64,000 bases of DNA. Source: Cryptomeria japonica (lineage: Eukaryota; Streptophyta; Pinopsida; Cupressales; Cupressaceae). Shown piece by piece: positions 19,805 through 32,789 of this stretch. The position numbers and the translations under genes were made by a program. The stretch spans positions 231,201,733-231,265,732 of the forward strand of contig NC_081414.1 in NCBI RefSeq assembly GCF_030272615.1, given 5' to 3'. The notes beneath the pieces are model-generated. The model saw only the letters and a list, made by a program, of their open reading frames with translations. It had not been told where the DNA came from and did no database searches. The stretch's first letter is position 1; every line of letters starts with the position of its first letter.

Positions 19805-20404
19805 CAGCAATGCGATTTCAGACACGTCAACAGTAATCCATACCACTAGCCTCTTGTTGATTGTAAGTCCGCCATGTGTGGTCAACTGGAATCATTAAAA
19901 GAGTTCAATTGTTAATCACGGGTATGCATTCAAGTGATGGTGTCTAATGTTTGGTAACAATCTGAAAATTCTTAAAATATCCTTAGAACATTGCACTAGT
20001 TTTGGTGGAGTTGTTCTTGTATGGCAAAGCTAAGACTAGTAGAGTTTCACTAATGTTGTCTTCATCCATTCATTCCTAGGATAGCTTGGAACCTCTATAA
20101 ACCCTCATCTTTTGCCATTTTTTTGACAAACATTCAGTAGTATTAAGAAAGAACTTCATCGCACATCATCCGTAAAGTGCTTCATGAAATCTCTTCTTGT
20201 GTAAAAGGCCCCTTGATGAAACAGTATTCACAACGACCAACTGTGCTTATCTACACGCCGTGACCCGACACATTAGAAGCTTGGAGTTGTTTCAAGTGAT
20301 CCTTAAGCCAATCTTCAGCACTTGAGTAACTTTGTTCAATAGAGGATAAGATACTTTTGGGTATTTTATTTTGTATTTGCATGTGCATAAAAAACACATC
20401 AACG
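19805..20404 (+). repeat. LTR-tail fragment, direct repeat of 23598-24207
   Basis: A 600-bp block closely similar to the end of copy 2's tail: shared 'ccataccactag', 'tgtgtggtcaactgg', 'ggccccttgatgaaacag' and 'gataagatacttttgggta'. Both end in ...ACATCAAC(A/G). Its own 5' part is missing. The aORF1 copy 2 coding sequence begins at the very next base. Confidence 0.75.
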
Positions 20405-23225
20405 GGACCAGCAAAAGGACAAATACTCTCGTACGATGCATACCCGCAGTTACAATTAAAGGACAATGTTGCTCATTTCAGAAGGGTGAATGACACATTC
20501 ACCATGCACATTGTGAGGAGATTGCAAGGAGGCACTCATATCAGATTATCCAAAGAGTCAATGAACCTGATAAATAAGTATGGATGTTGGTATACTCAAT
20601 TTCCAAAATTCACATATTTGAGGATACAAGGGTTTTCTTCGTATGCCTATCGACTACCAAGATATCCTACTGATAGAATGGTGTTGTTAGAAGTGTCTAG
20701 ACAACTGCTAGAGTATGATATAATCAAGAACAAAAGAAATAAAGCAAAGACTACTTTCCCAGTCTCGGTGGTAAAATCACTTGGAACATGCCCTACCTTA
20801 TTAGCATCACAAGTAGGGGAGGAAGAACTACAATACTACAATCTCAAGTTTCACACCTCAAGAAGCTATTTTGATCCCTATCATAACATCCTAACAGTGA
20901 ACAAAGAGAAGTTCCCCCACATCATGCACGTGGAGGATCATTGGACTAATCCAGAAGATGATTTGGAGATAAGAGAAAGAACATACTCACAATTCTCTCT
21001 CAAATTGATCAAACAAACAAAAGTATTGAGGGTGCCAGATCAACTTGAAGGGGATGAAGATGTGGTATTACCACACTACCAAAAAGAAAAGGATAAACCC
21101 CTTCCTTCAATAGATCGGTATGCTCCTGAGGTGACTCAATTAGAAGTTGTAAATCAAATAGTGCAAGATAACACCAAGAAACGTATATTGTATCTATAAG
21201 ATAAGTTAAGAGCGAAAGGCATCACTTTGACATATGACTAGATGGACAATGAGGAATCATCTTCCTATCAATATGAAGAATCAGAGGAGTCTGAGGATGA
21301 AAATGCAGAGAATGTAGCACACACACAAGGAAATAACAATCAACAAGATATCCCTTATAATTCACAAGCCCAAGCAAATAAGAGGAAAAGGATGGATGAC
21401 AATACATCTCAGCAAAAGAAAGAGAAATCAAGAAAGACTCCATCTACTACTAATACTCCTTCTGAAAGAGAAGTGAACATCTTTGTAGATATGAATGCAG
21501 CATTGAAAGGAAAGAAGATATCATAGGAAGATGAAGGAATTGTTCATAACTCACAAGATAGGAGGAGTGTCAATGAATCTAATGACACTAATCGGCAAGA
21601 GGAGCAAGAGGTTGATTCACCACCCCATGATGAGGAACATATCTATGGTCAACAAATCAATACTAATGAAGAATTACAAGACAAGGATATAGAAGATCAG
21701 AATCAAGGACATCATAAAGACGCATTCTTGGTCTCCAATAGCAATCAGCAACAATCCGATTTAGAAGAGTTGGATGATCAGGCACCTGAATGGTTGAAAG
21801 AAAGAATGAAGAAGCCTGTGATGATAGTAGATGAGGTTAGAGATTTGGATACTTTGCTCGCCAGAACGGAGCAAAACGAAGAAAAGAGGCCTAAGAAGTA
21901 CTCCAAAATTGTAAAAGATGCATCTGGCTCACGAAAGGTGCAAGTGGTTTTTCCCAAATATGACAAGCCCATGGATCAAATCACAGTAAAAAATTATGAC
22001 ATAAGGGAGATAGACATTGGTCCTATCACTCGCGATTAGGTTGTTGAGGAGTTTAAAGGATTAGCCTCTAACATGGAAGAGCAATTAGAAATCAAGGTTA
22101 GAAAGAAGAAGCAATTGATAGAAGAAAACAAGCAATTAATAGATTACATCCATCACATGTCTTCCAGACAAGAGGAAGATACACCTCCTCCACTTCAAAT
22201 ACTTCCCAAAGAAATAGTTGAAGGGGCAGAAGAAATGAGGATGATAGCTCAAATCACCAAGATATGGATCGAGAATGCTTTTCAGCAAGCTAGTGCCTTC
22301 ACTCATGAGTATTTACAAACTTATGATAGAGTCACTACATTCTTGTGCAGAATACAGAATATTATGGAGATATGGGATGAATTTCAGTTCAACTGAGATA
22401 AGACTATTCCACTGTTACAAGCATTGAAGGAAGTTCCCAAACAATTGTTAATTGATGGTGGAGTAATGGATGCGAAAGCAGTATATGACTTCAATGAATG
22501 GTATTGCATTTTGGTGACTAAGAAGGAAACTATTGATAAGACAAAGGAGGATTGCATCAAGATGGAGGAATCACTCAAAGCAATTCAAGAACAATTTATC
22601 ATTTCAACAAGAGAAGTGTTCCTACAAGATATGCTTAATGAAGATGGTTTTAGTACTCAGGAATTGCATAATCAAGTGAGGTCTATCTTCTTCCCAACTG
22701 CGGGATTCTTGGATGCTATTTTGACAGGAGCATGTTCATTCATGATTTCCAGGGAATATTTCGAAAGTAGGAAACAGAATGGCAAAAGGTCTTTGCCACT
22801 TGTGTTGATGCATTGGAAGTGATCGAGTTCAAATTCGATAATTTGACTAAGTTGTCCATGGAGGAGCTCAACGCAATGCTGTCCAAATTCTTTGCACTCG
22901 CCATGCTTGATGAAGATGGTTTTAGTCCTCAGGAATTGCATAATCAAGTGAGGTCTATCTTCTTCCCAACTGCGGGATTCTCAGACACTATTTTGACAGG
23001 AGCATGTTCGATCATGATTTCCAGGGAATGTTTCGAAAGTAGGAAACAGAATGGCAAAAGGTCTTTGCCACTTGTGTTGATGCATTGGAAGTGATCGAGT
23101 TCAAACTCGATAATTTGCCTAACTTGTCCATGGAGGAGCTCAACGCAGTGCTGTCCAAATTCATTGCACTCGCCACCAGAGAGAAGGATCAAGGAAACAA
23201 ACTTCTAGAAGAAAGTTTGTTATGA
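20405..23225 (+). pseudogene. aORF1 family, copy 2 (5'-truncated, several stops, late frameshift)
   Basis: The coding sequence starts abruptly in the middle of the N-terminal domain (GPAKGQ...YDAYPQL, matching copy 3 residues near 290) and runs through QFPKFTYLR...LPRYPTD, the acidic linker, PEWLKER, SKIVKDASGSRK and the coiled-coil tail. One frame holds from 20405 to about 22765 with stops at 21197 (TAA), 21239 (TAG), 21524 (TAG), 22037 (TAG) and 22394 (TGA). Most fit C-to-T changes at CAA, CAG or CGA. Near 22765 the frame shifts; the correct tail frame (WQKVFATCVDALEV) then continues. A 272-bp segment is tandemly duplicated. The copy is non-functional. Truncation exactly at the end of an LTR-type sequence points to recombination rather than random loss. 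Confidence 0.8.
22631..23174 (+). repeat. 272-bp tandem duplication inside aORF1 copy 2
   Basis: Units 22631-22902 and 22903-23174 begin ATGCTT(A/G)ATGAAGATGG and end TTGCACTCGCC. By eye they differ at 14 positions, about 5%. Both carry the same frame break in the middle, so the break is older than the duplication. Confidence 0.9.
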
Positions 23226-24207
23226 GCTACATGTGATGTTTATTTTCTCATTGGTGGAGATTTTCTTGAAATTTGTGTCAAAACATGCCTTATTTTTACT
23301 GGTTAGTTATGTTGTTGGTTAGTTGGCCACATCTAACCCTAATTAGGGTTTTGATCTTAACTGTCCATTTCAGGGCAATCTTGGCCCTCTATTTCATTTT
23401 GGAGCTCTATTTAAGCTGCCATTTTTCATTTGTATGTATGAGAGAAACTTGAACAATTGTTGCTATTCTGATGCTGGATTAATAAAAACATTGGAGTGTG
23501 GTGTTCTCTATTTAACCTTTGGAGCATATACATGGTTATTCATCTTCTCAATCCAGATTTTAGAATTTAGTTTAAGTATTAGAATTGGATGATAGAATGT
23601 TGCGTATGATTTATGATGGAACTCTTACTCCATACCACTAGTTGTTAGTTGATTGCAAATATGCCTTGTGTGGTCAACTGGAATATTTAAATAAGCTTAA
23701 GTTCAGTTGTTATTTAATCATTGATATGCATCAAATTGATAGTGTCTTTGCTTGATAATAACTCAAAATCTATTTGATCTCCTTAGAAGATTGCATCAGC
23801 CTTAGTGGAGTTGTTCTAGTTTTGGCAAAACTAAGACTAGTTGAGTTTCACTAAAATCATCCTTCATTTTTGCATTCCTAGATATAGTTTTAGTATCTCG
23901 CAACCCTATCCTTTTGCTGTTTTGTTTTTTTGATAAACATCTAGTAGTAGTAGAAAATCTTCATTGCATATCACCTAAACACCATTCCTTAAACATTAAA
24001 AAAACGTGAGGCCCCTTGATGAAACAGCAAACACAACCACCAATTGTGCTTCTCCACACGTTGTGACCCAACATTTAAGAACCTTGGAGTTATCTCAAGG
24101 GATCCTTAAGCCAATCTTCAGCATTTGAGTAACTTTGTTCAAGAGAGGATAAGATACTTTTGGGTATTTTATTATGTGTTTGCATGTGCCTAAAAAATAC
24201 ATCAACA
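23226..24207 (+). repeat. LTR-like tail of aORF1 copy 2
   Basis: Follows the aORF1 stop. It holds 'ccctaattagggtt' (shared with copy 1), TATTTAAG at 23408-23415 and AATAAA at 23481-23486, and ends in ...ATACATCAACA at 24207. From 23598 on it repeats 19805-20404. The layout is that of U3 end, R and U5. Confidence 0.6.
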
Positions 24208-24330
24208 GGTTCGCTTATCGAGATTTCTCCAAGTGTCTTCCAAAAGAACATTCACACCAAACCCGCCATCAATAATTGTATTGGTGAGATTCATCCCAAG
24301 GATCTCCATATTCATCACCATTAGTTTCTC
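24208..24330 (-). pseudogene. Gypsy aspartic-protease fragment
   Basis: Minus-strand translation gives MEILGMNLTNTIID, GGFGVNVL and EDTWRNLDKRT. This matches the protease region of element V near 51210-51300 (MEILGYRLTNTIVD, DGSAVNVL, KETWKTLGKPT). The catalytic Asp is present but the following DGS is now GGF. It is a short remnant of a gag-pol of the same broad type, directly next to the end of the copy 2 tail. The upstream part of that gag-pol is unreadable because of stops. Confidence 0.65.
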
Positions 24331-24937
24331 TGTCATGTTAACTGTAACACTGGATCAATCACTTGGTCACCCAATAGCAAAGGTTTAGTTATTAGATCTC
24401 CATTTTCACCAAATTTCAATTAGGTCATCGCATACACCATCTCAATCTCACCCAATACAATAGAAATACCTCTTAGATCATTTACCTACAGAGTAGACTA
24501 CGAGTGGGATACAAGATTGTCATGGTCACATAACACCAAGCAATCAAAGATTATCATGAATGGCAATCTTCTCTTCAGGTCCATAACGAACTTGTCCATA
24601 ATGGATTCGCATCCATAACTAGGTGTAGGCTCCTTGATCTTTCTACTGAAATCCTCATCAAAGATCAACCATCTCAACACATGATCACAAAAAAACATGA
24701 GATCTCATAGCCTCACCCAAGTCTCTCTACTATCCATGATCATCCACCAATCAATCCATGCTAACTTCAAATGCAACCCTACAAAATTATGAAGCTCCAA
24801 GTAAATGATTAATACTCAAAACCAAAGAGAACCAACAAAACTATTGTCAAAGTTCCAACAATAGGATAAGGAACATATCATGGCATCACGATCAAGCATC
24901 TCCAAAAAGGAAGACCATAGGCTCCTAGAACATTATC
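24331..24937. other. Degenerate DNA, probably continuing the minus-strand gypsy remnant
   Basis: A minus-strand open stretch (24498-24698) is not recognisable by eye. I see no further motif. It ends at the insertion site of the solo LTR (TTATC, 24933-24937). Confidence 0.3.
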
Positions 24938-26825
24938 TGTAATGTCCCCTTCTCGTTGATGTCCTTTCAGTGGTCCATTAGCCTATTCCTGAGACCCGTA
25001 GGCTAGGTGGAATGAAGAATGAGGGTCAAGCATTGATGAGGCGAAAACTTACTATTTTTAGTAAGTCAGGGGTTGGCCATTTTGGTGATACTGTCCTTTT
25101 GAGCTCTCCATGCTCTGTCACTGTGCGCAAAGATCATGCTTTTCGGAGCAGTGGTTCATGACTTACTATTTTTAGTAAGTGGCAGTATGGCATATTTCTA
25201 TTTTTGGCAATGGACGAGGTCCTGATCCTGCAACAGTTTAGTGGTCTTCCTGGCTCAGCTTCATCTTGGTTTTGACAATAATCAGTATTGGAGCCATAAG
25301 TGACATAATTAAATATTATTTCCTTATCCTAAGGTTTAATATTTAATTAATTTGATTAGTTTTACTACTGATTTATTGGCTTTGGAAATGGCGCATAATA
25401 TCTCCTAAGTGCTAGGCGAATTTTATGTCTAGAAGGGGACGTCAAATTGTTAATGGAGATATTATTTTATTTCACCTCAAGTGTTTGCTAAGTAAAATCG
25501 TGGTCCTTGCTGTTTGGCGTGAGGTTTGACTTGAGGAATGGCGCCATCCTTGGGGTTCACGTGAGAGTAATGAAATGCAAATGGGAAAGTTGAATTTGAA
25601 GCATTTGCATTTAAATTTGGTGATGTTGAGGTTATAAATAAGAGCCTTGGGCTCCCATTCTCATCATCTTGAAAATTTGCATTGTTATGCTGCCGGATTG
25701 GCATCAGAACATTGAGGCTTCGGAGTGCGGCTCCCTAGTGCTTCCCAGTTTCGTACTTGAAATATAGTACCTAGCTGTGTGCTGTAATCTACCATACTCT
25801 CAGTGCGTATCTTAGTCCCTTTTGGTGTTTGGAGCGATTTTGGAATTTGCTGGTTTGCCTGTGGCTGAAGTACATTTTGATCATACCTCTCTGTGGAGTG
25901 ACTGACCATTATGGGTATTGGCTCATTCATCCTTCCTATTACTAGCGATTTACACTGTAAGTTTGTGGCACCTTTGGTTGAGCATTGAATTTATTAGGTA
26001 AAATCGAAATTCCTTAGCTAGGCGTGGGGTTTTTAAGTGCATTAGGATGCGTGCCAAATAAATAAGGGAGTTATGATAGCTTGTCTTTGGTTGGTTTTCA
26101 TCGTTGCTAGCCTAGTGTTGGTTTGGTACTGATTTTGGGTGTTTTGAATAAGTATTGAGAGAGTTGTGAGCATTTTAGTGATTCCATAGGCTGTTGGCTT
26201 TGCAATTCCAGCCTGCAGATTTCGATGTTAGCGGAAATTTCATGTTCTTATTTGGATATTCAGCATTACCCTCTTCTCACATTATCTTTATTATTGTAAG
26301 GTTAAGTAGTAGTACTACTAACCAATTCTGATTTATAACTCTCACCCCGCTGAAAAGTGGAAGAGGCTGTTTTGCCGCCTATTTTCAAGTAAATTGTAAT
26401 TCAGTCCTCCCACTGCATAAGTGGTCGAGTGATGTCTGAGTGTAATGGTCCTCCCATTGCATAAGCGGTTGAGTTGAGATTGTTTTGTAATTTCGATCCT
26501 CCCGCTGAAATATTGCGGTTGAGTGATTTGTGCCTTTGTGTGTTTCTCTTGGCTGGTTCACCGCCAAGTTTCTTGCATTCCTGTTGGATAAGCGGAAGGG
26601 GCTAGCTTGCTGCCCATGCATTGTATGTTTCCATTTATTTGAAGCTAACGATCCCCTCAACACCGTATGCTCTCACCTTCCCCCATTGGGCACTTGGTGA
26701 TCAGAAAGTTGTTTTTTTTGTTTTTTCCAGCATGTTTTCAGTTATGCTTTCTAACCTTAACGGGTTATCTGTTTGTGGATGATTATTAATGGCCTTAAAA
26801 AAAAAAAAATAATTGAGATACTACA
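24938..26825 (+). mobile_element. Solo LTR, 1888 bp, TSD TTATC
   Basis: Starts TGTAATGTCCCC and ends GAGATACTACA. The five bases on either side are both TTATC (24933-24937 and 26826-26830). TATA box TATAAATA at 25633-25640. Two identical 20-bp hairpins, ACTTACTATTTTTAGTAAGT, lie at 25047-25066 and 25161-25180. Three imperfect repeats of CCTCCC(A/G)(C/T)TG...GGT(C/T)GAGT lie between about 26405 and 26530. No coding sequence. Family not identified. Confidence 0.85.
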
Positions 26826-26830
26826 TTATC

Positions 26831-28081
26831 ATAAATAATACCTCACCAAAGACTCAAGAGTCCTCCATGGAAATCCAAGATGTTGCCATCTCTAAACCAC
26901 ATGAAGATAACCATCCATCATCAAATGATGAATCCACATCACTACCAAAGCTCCCACTAAAATAAGTAGCCAAGCTCTCCAAGCATCGTGATAACCTTCT
27001 CCTAACTAAAGATCATTCGTGGCCTCAACATGATCAAAGAACTCAACACCAGGAGCTCTCAAAGTGAAGAGTCAAACCACGATCTCCAAACCAAGAAGAT
27101 ATAATACTGCACATCCTTTGTCAATAGAAGCAAAGATGTTAAACTCTCACTGCAATTTGAAGGCAAAATCCAAAAGCTTCACATGACACTAACACCCATT
27201 GCAAAAGATCATCCATTTTCAAATCAAAGATTATCCATGGTTCACTACACACTACAATAACAACTTAGAGCCAAAAACTTGAAACAAAAAAGATAGACCA
27301 CACTATGTAACTGCATAAAGCTCCCATTGAACGTGATATAGAGTTATACATGGCATCATGAGCAATATCAATACCAAAAACTCTACTAAAAGTGAACGAC
27401 ACTTCTCATGCACCATAATGTACTGCCAAGATTCAAATGAGCAACTATATTGGGTACTCCCAAAAAATCCTTTCCTCACAACAATTAACATACCAATGCA
27501 ATAGTGGTAACCAACAATAAGGCCTACCAAACTGAATCCTCATCAGACAATTTACAAGATCAACACATACGCAACATTTCAAAGGAGAGATACATAGCCA
27601 GTGCTCCAATCTCAAATAACTAAAAGATTCAAACCCACATTAATATCATGCATGACAAAGATAACCAAGCATAACATGTGAATTTCCAAGACTCAAACAT
27701 CGAAATCAACACTAGATCTGATTTTCCAAACAAACCCACAAAGGAGTAAGCATAAATCAATAAGAACCCTCCAAACAACCATGCAAACCTGTAACTGTCT
27801 TCATCTAGATGATGTAGGAGCGGGCATCAAATATCCCAAATTGTGAATCTGAGTCAGATTGCTGATTTGTTTCCAATATTTGTCCTTGACCAGCGAAGAG
27901 GTTTTTTGGGTTTTGGTGGAAATTTTGACGTTTCTCATTTTTTGGGGGTTTTTGCTTGATTATGCCGATGAGAAATTGTGAATTGAATGCAATATATAAA
28001 AGAACAACTGACTGAAGTAAAATCTCATAATTCTGACTTTATTAACAGCAAATTACAAATTCAAGTAAATAATTATTTAAG
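26831..28081. other. Unassigned repetitive DNA
   Basis: No gene or intact element end found. The right part (from about 27826, TGTAGGAGCGGGC, with TATATAAAA near 27990) looks like an old LTR into which the copy 4 unit later inserted; it would resume at 34750. Not proven. Confidence 0.3.
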
Positions 28082-28348
28082 ACAACTGTTGGTTGAAAAT
28101 TTTGTACACTTGGGGAAATATACAAAATTGTGGTTTCAACCACAGCACACGAGTAAAATCTCTCCTAATTAAGGGAAGGCTCCCCCTATCTAACTACAAC
28201 TTGGAAAATAAAATGGGATGGGACAGCAATCTTTCTTCTTTTTTCAAGAAACACAATATCCTTTTCTCTTCACAGAAAAGGATAGCGATTGAATAACAGC
28301 AGTAACCACTTTCAAGTGAAATAAGAGAAAGGAAATGAAGTTTCCCGA

Positions 28349-28813
28349 AAGCACAAAGACTTCCGTCACTTCCTTCGGGACGGGACAGCAATATCAAGCT
28401 CAAAGACTTGACTATTGGAAGTCCTATCTACCCTTTGCTATACTAAATTTTACAACGAATAAAAGATAACAGCTCAAAGACTACGATAATCTATTCTTTC
28501 AACACAAAGACAAGAACTAATGCAAGCTCAAAGACCTGCTGCTATTTCTTATCAAACAGTAATTTTTCCTCAAGAATAGACGCAAGCTCAAAGACTTTCT
28601 GCTCCTTCAAGAGAGTTTCCTATTTTAATTAATCTTCTCTACTTGCAGCTCAAAGATTTCAAATCAGATTGGACTAAGCTCCGTTAGAAACACTTTGCAT
28701 AGAAGAGATAAAAAGATTCAAACTCAAACATGTAGCTCAAAGACTCAAAACTTGAGTGATACTTCTTTATTATTCTTCAAAACCTTCAATTAACATACAT
28801 AAGCTCAAAGACT
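28349..28813 (-). repeat. Eight copies of AGTCTTTGAGCTT-type motif (copy 4 unit)
   Basis: The complement (AAGCTCAAAGACT and close variants) occurs at about 28349, 28396, 28471, 28524, 28584, 28647, 28734 and 28801, spaced 46-87 bp, between the TATA box and the unit's 3' end. The number and order match the plus-strand unit. Confidence 0.85.
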
Positions 28814-28882
28814 TCTTGCTGTAAATTTTGCAGAGTTTTTGCTTGTTTTCCAAAAGATATCAAATACAATAGACCCCTCAAG

Positions 28883-28890
28883 TATTTATA
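28883..28890 (-). promoter_or_regulatory. TATA box of copy 4 unit
   Basis: TATAAATA on the minus strand, 3' of the aORF1 stop, in the same place as TATAAATA at 45740 in the sister unit. Confidence 0.65.
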
Positions 28891-29214
28891 GAAGAGGAGC
28901 CTTGAGAAAAAGGTGGGAGGATCCTAACTAACTTGAGAGATTCTCTCAACCACCAAGACTCATTCAATAACTAACTGAGACTTCATTAACTAACTAAGAG
29001 TTACTCCAACTAACTAAGACTTATTCCAACTACAATCCTAATTGGACACAACTTGTAGTTATCTTAGATGTAATTACAAAAGTGCAAGTAATGTGTAACT
29101 TGCTTTTTACAAAAAATACTTTTACATGTAACTTGTCAAAACTAAATTACAACTAAAGATTACAAAAAAAAAAGGAAACTTCAACTAAGTGTTGAAAAAC
29201 ACTTAAGTTGCATT

Positions 29215-32200
29215 TTATGAAGACACAAATCCTTGAAATTTCCGGATGCTCGCTTGTAGTTCCTCGGGATTTGGTTCATGGGTGTTCTTAGCAACAACCA
29301 TAGTCTTCACAATAGTGTCGTGACAGCGGAGGAGCGCAGAATTCTTTTTATCCAAGCTAGACTGGATTTCATGCAGAAAGGCTTGGTGTTTCATCAATGC
29401 TTGAATCGAAGCTGCCGAGAATTGTTCGCTCCTCCATTCATTATGAATCCTCATTTGTAAATCAGCAAGAACTTCTTCTTCTGGAATCAACTCTCCATCC
29501 TGACTTACTATGTTGCACGAGGCCCTTTCACAATGTGAGACAATATCTCGGTAAACTTCGCCCCGAAATCTCTTTGCATCACCGATCTCCTCAATGAGGG
29601 ATTTAAGAACAAGGGTCTTGTTTTCCAAGAGTTCTTCAAATTCCAAGTACATAACCCTGGAAGAGATGATGGCATGCTCCTGCAAAATACTCAGCTATAG
29701 TTGGGGCATGGTACGCTAGATTGTCAAACTTTCTTCAACACTTTCCAGATTCTTTTTGAAAGTATTAGAAGTTTGATCTAGTTTCTCCTCAATAGTTTCC
29801 AACTTACACATTATTTGAAAAATGTCTTTCATTACTTGTACACATTGATCATGAAGCTGATCAACCCAGGAATCCAGTGCTTGTACTTTCTGAGCAGCCC
29901 TTTCCACTCCATGAATTGATTCTTGGGAACCAGAGGAACCTATGGAGTTACTCCCATCAGCAGCAGGTTTTGTAATTTTATGAATGGCCGCCATAAGCTG
30001 TTGGTTTTCCTCTTCTAGCTTGTCTTTCTCTGCTAGAAGATCATCACACCTTTGCACCAGTGAAGTAACAGAAAATTGAGCATCATGTTTAATGACCTCA
30101 TGCGTTTGCTTGCCCAACTCTATCCTTGTAAGTTTATAATCAGCAGCTGACATTTCTTTAAGTGGCTTATCTGCAATAGGTTCCACAATTTCAGCTACCT
30201 TCATCTTGTTGCTATCAACAATTACCCTAGAGATAGTGTTGGCCTTCTTAGCAACTTTGGATCTGGACTGTTTGAGTTGCTGGTAATCAAAGGCATTAGG
30301 TGAGATTTCTTGCTTCTTCCTTTTCGGGGTAAAAGAACTAAGCAATGGAGGCAAAGTCATCAAATCCCCTCCAGTAGCAGCCGTAGGCAAAGGAGAAGCA
30401 GTTTTTGTTTGAATTACCATGGTCATCCTAAGAGGAATATCTATTTGGACAACGATCACGGTTTGCTCAGTTACCAATGGGCATGAAGATTGCCTCATGA
30501 ATTCTTCAAAACCAGAAGTGGAAGTATCAATTTCTGATAACTGGATGCAAGTAGGAATATCCTCAGGAACTTTCAACACACTTTCTTGTTGATGATCAGG
30601 AGATGGCTCGTATACTGAAATGGGAATTGCATCCTGAGGAGACTAATCTACGAGCAAATTAGGAGGAGAAAGGGGCATCTCAATGGAAACTGAAGGAATG
30701 ACCTCATGAGGCGAGTCTAAAACTAGAGACTTAGGAGCATCATCAAATTGCTGCCCCTCTTCTGGATTATCCAGATCGATCACCTGAACATGGAATTGTG
30801 ATTTTTCTTTCCCACGAACAATCGTCTCCTCAGGAGGAAGCACTACTGCACGACTGACTCGTAACTTGATCCTTGTGCCCGAAGATGAAGCACCCTCCTT
30901 GTTGTCAATCTGAATCTCAGATTTCCGTCCAAGAGGCCCCGTAGAATCATCTTCTTTACCAACCTTGATTTTGATAAGTCTAACAACATTACTTTTCAGC
31001 CATGAGTTGGTGTTGGCCAAGATAGGCTGAAATCTGTCAAGGATGGATATGCACTCCTTGTGCGACCATTGGATTAAAGGAAGTGGAGCTTCCTCAACCC
31101 TCCGTGAAGTGTATTCAGGATCAAGTATATGCCCGTCATCAATCATCCCTCGTAGGATATCTGCCAAGTTCAAATCAACAATTTGCTCAATAGTGAGCAT
31201 GCAGTAATCCATCTTGACGACTTCGGCTTCTGTGCAGAGATCTACCCAGATGTCTTCAATGCGATGAACATGCACAAAGGATTTCTTGATTTTCTCCTTC
31301 ATACCCCTATAATCGAAATCAACTCTAGGTTTAAATCTTTTGAGCTTGATTTCCTGCAATTCAGTTTCCATGGCCTTAGCCTTCACAGATGTGACAAGGG
31401 AGTATCGGCCAATTTTCAATGGGTTTGTGGTAGAGATCCCCATTCCAACCTTGTGTCGAGCAGACCGAAAAGTGTGAACAGCCATGATCTGTCTTCCCAA
31501 CTCCAAAAGAATTATCTTATCGGTTGGGTATCTTGGAAACATGTATGGCTGACCATCATAGCATCCTATCCTCATATAGGTGAAGGTGGGAAATTGCAGA
31601 AACAAACACCCATACTCAGACACCTTGACCCATGCCTCATCTCATAATCTTTTGTTCCTGAGATTTCTATCAAACTGACGCATGAAATATCCAAAGAATG
31701 CCTATTGGACTCTTCTGAAATGCAGTCTGCTAGGTCTTAATGGCAACTGGTCATAATATTCCCAAACTGGTATAAGTGAGGGATCACCCTTGGTAGAAAG
31801 ACCTGGAAAGTGTATGAGTGATGCTGCCAAATATACCAAATAAGAATTCATAAAGGTCATGGTGGTAGGAACTGCTGCAAATTGTTCGCACAAGGCATCG
31901 CTAATGACTTTCCCCCATGAAATGTGATGTGACTGCCGTATGAACATAATGAACTGATACATCCATGGCTCAAAAACATTGGAATGCTCAAGGCCCATCA
32001 TCCTGCTGAGAAGAGTAATGGTGTCTCCTATCTCCCATTTGAAATCGCAGCGGTACAACTTTGCCCACCTTGAGAAGGAAGGTCGTGGCTCTTGGATCCA
32101 CCTATTGATGTGCCGCTTGCAATCTTCTTCCCTCTTCACGTAATATTTCGATGCACTTTCTTTGGTGATTTCCATATAAACAGGTGCAAGAGGTATTTTG

Positions 32201-32631
32201 AAGACCTTCTCGATCATATCTGCGTCAAGACGGATTATAGCTTCGCCATCATCATTTTGGATGACTCTTGATTCCTTGCCAAAATGATGGGCGCATGCAA
32301 GAACGAACTCAGGTTCTAGGGCAGCCACCGGGAAGGAAGATGCATGATGGATATGGCTGTCCAACAGCCGCTACAAGTTATTATCATGTGGATCTTCTAC
32401 CCTATTGACGAATTTTGCCATATCAACGTGCCCTATCTCCGTGTCTCTGATGCGATCCAAAGGAGAAGAAACCTGGGAAGGTGCAACCTCATTCTGATAT
32501 TTGTCATATTTGTATTTCATTTTCTTTGGAGTTGGAGATGCTGGCAAATCTGACATTGATTGTGAACCTGGAATGCTGTGATGAAGACTTAAGAGAGTTA
32601 AGGCAACATCATAGCCAGCTGCAAATATCAT
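29215..32631 (-). pseudogene. aORF1 family, copy 4 (full length, six nonsense codons, no frameshift)
   Basis: The nearest relative of copy 5 in the window. The start codon at 32631 corresponds to the copy 5 start. One frame runs the whole 1139 codons. Motifs in order: SPTPKKMKYKYDKYQNEV, DTEIGHVDM, DTITLLSRMMGLEHSNVFEPW, SWGKVISDALCEQ, QFPTFTYMR...FPRYPTDKI, an acidic linker, SRVIVDSNKMKVAEI, AADYKLTRIELGKQTHEV and a coiled-coil C-terminus. Stops lie near 32371 (TAG, where copy 5 has CAA), 31702, 31651, 30643, 29716 and 29698. The absence of any net frame change in 3.4 kb, despite six stops, suggests substitutions dominate. A non-functional protein remnant; its product's role is unknown. Confidence 0.85.
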
Positions 32632-32789
32632 TCTTCCTTCTCCAAATGAGTAAAACTTTGATTCTTGAATTTCACGATTTTGTGAGAGGAAGAAGGGAAA
32701 TATGTAGAAATGGGAAAATCTTGACTTTGACCAATTTCGGATCTTGGGAGAATTTTCGCAAGTATACAAGTTGGAAAGGACATACATGC

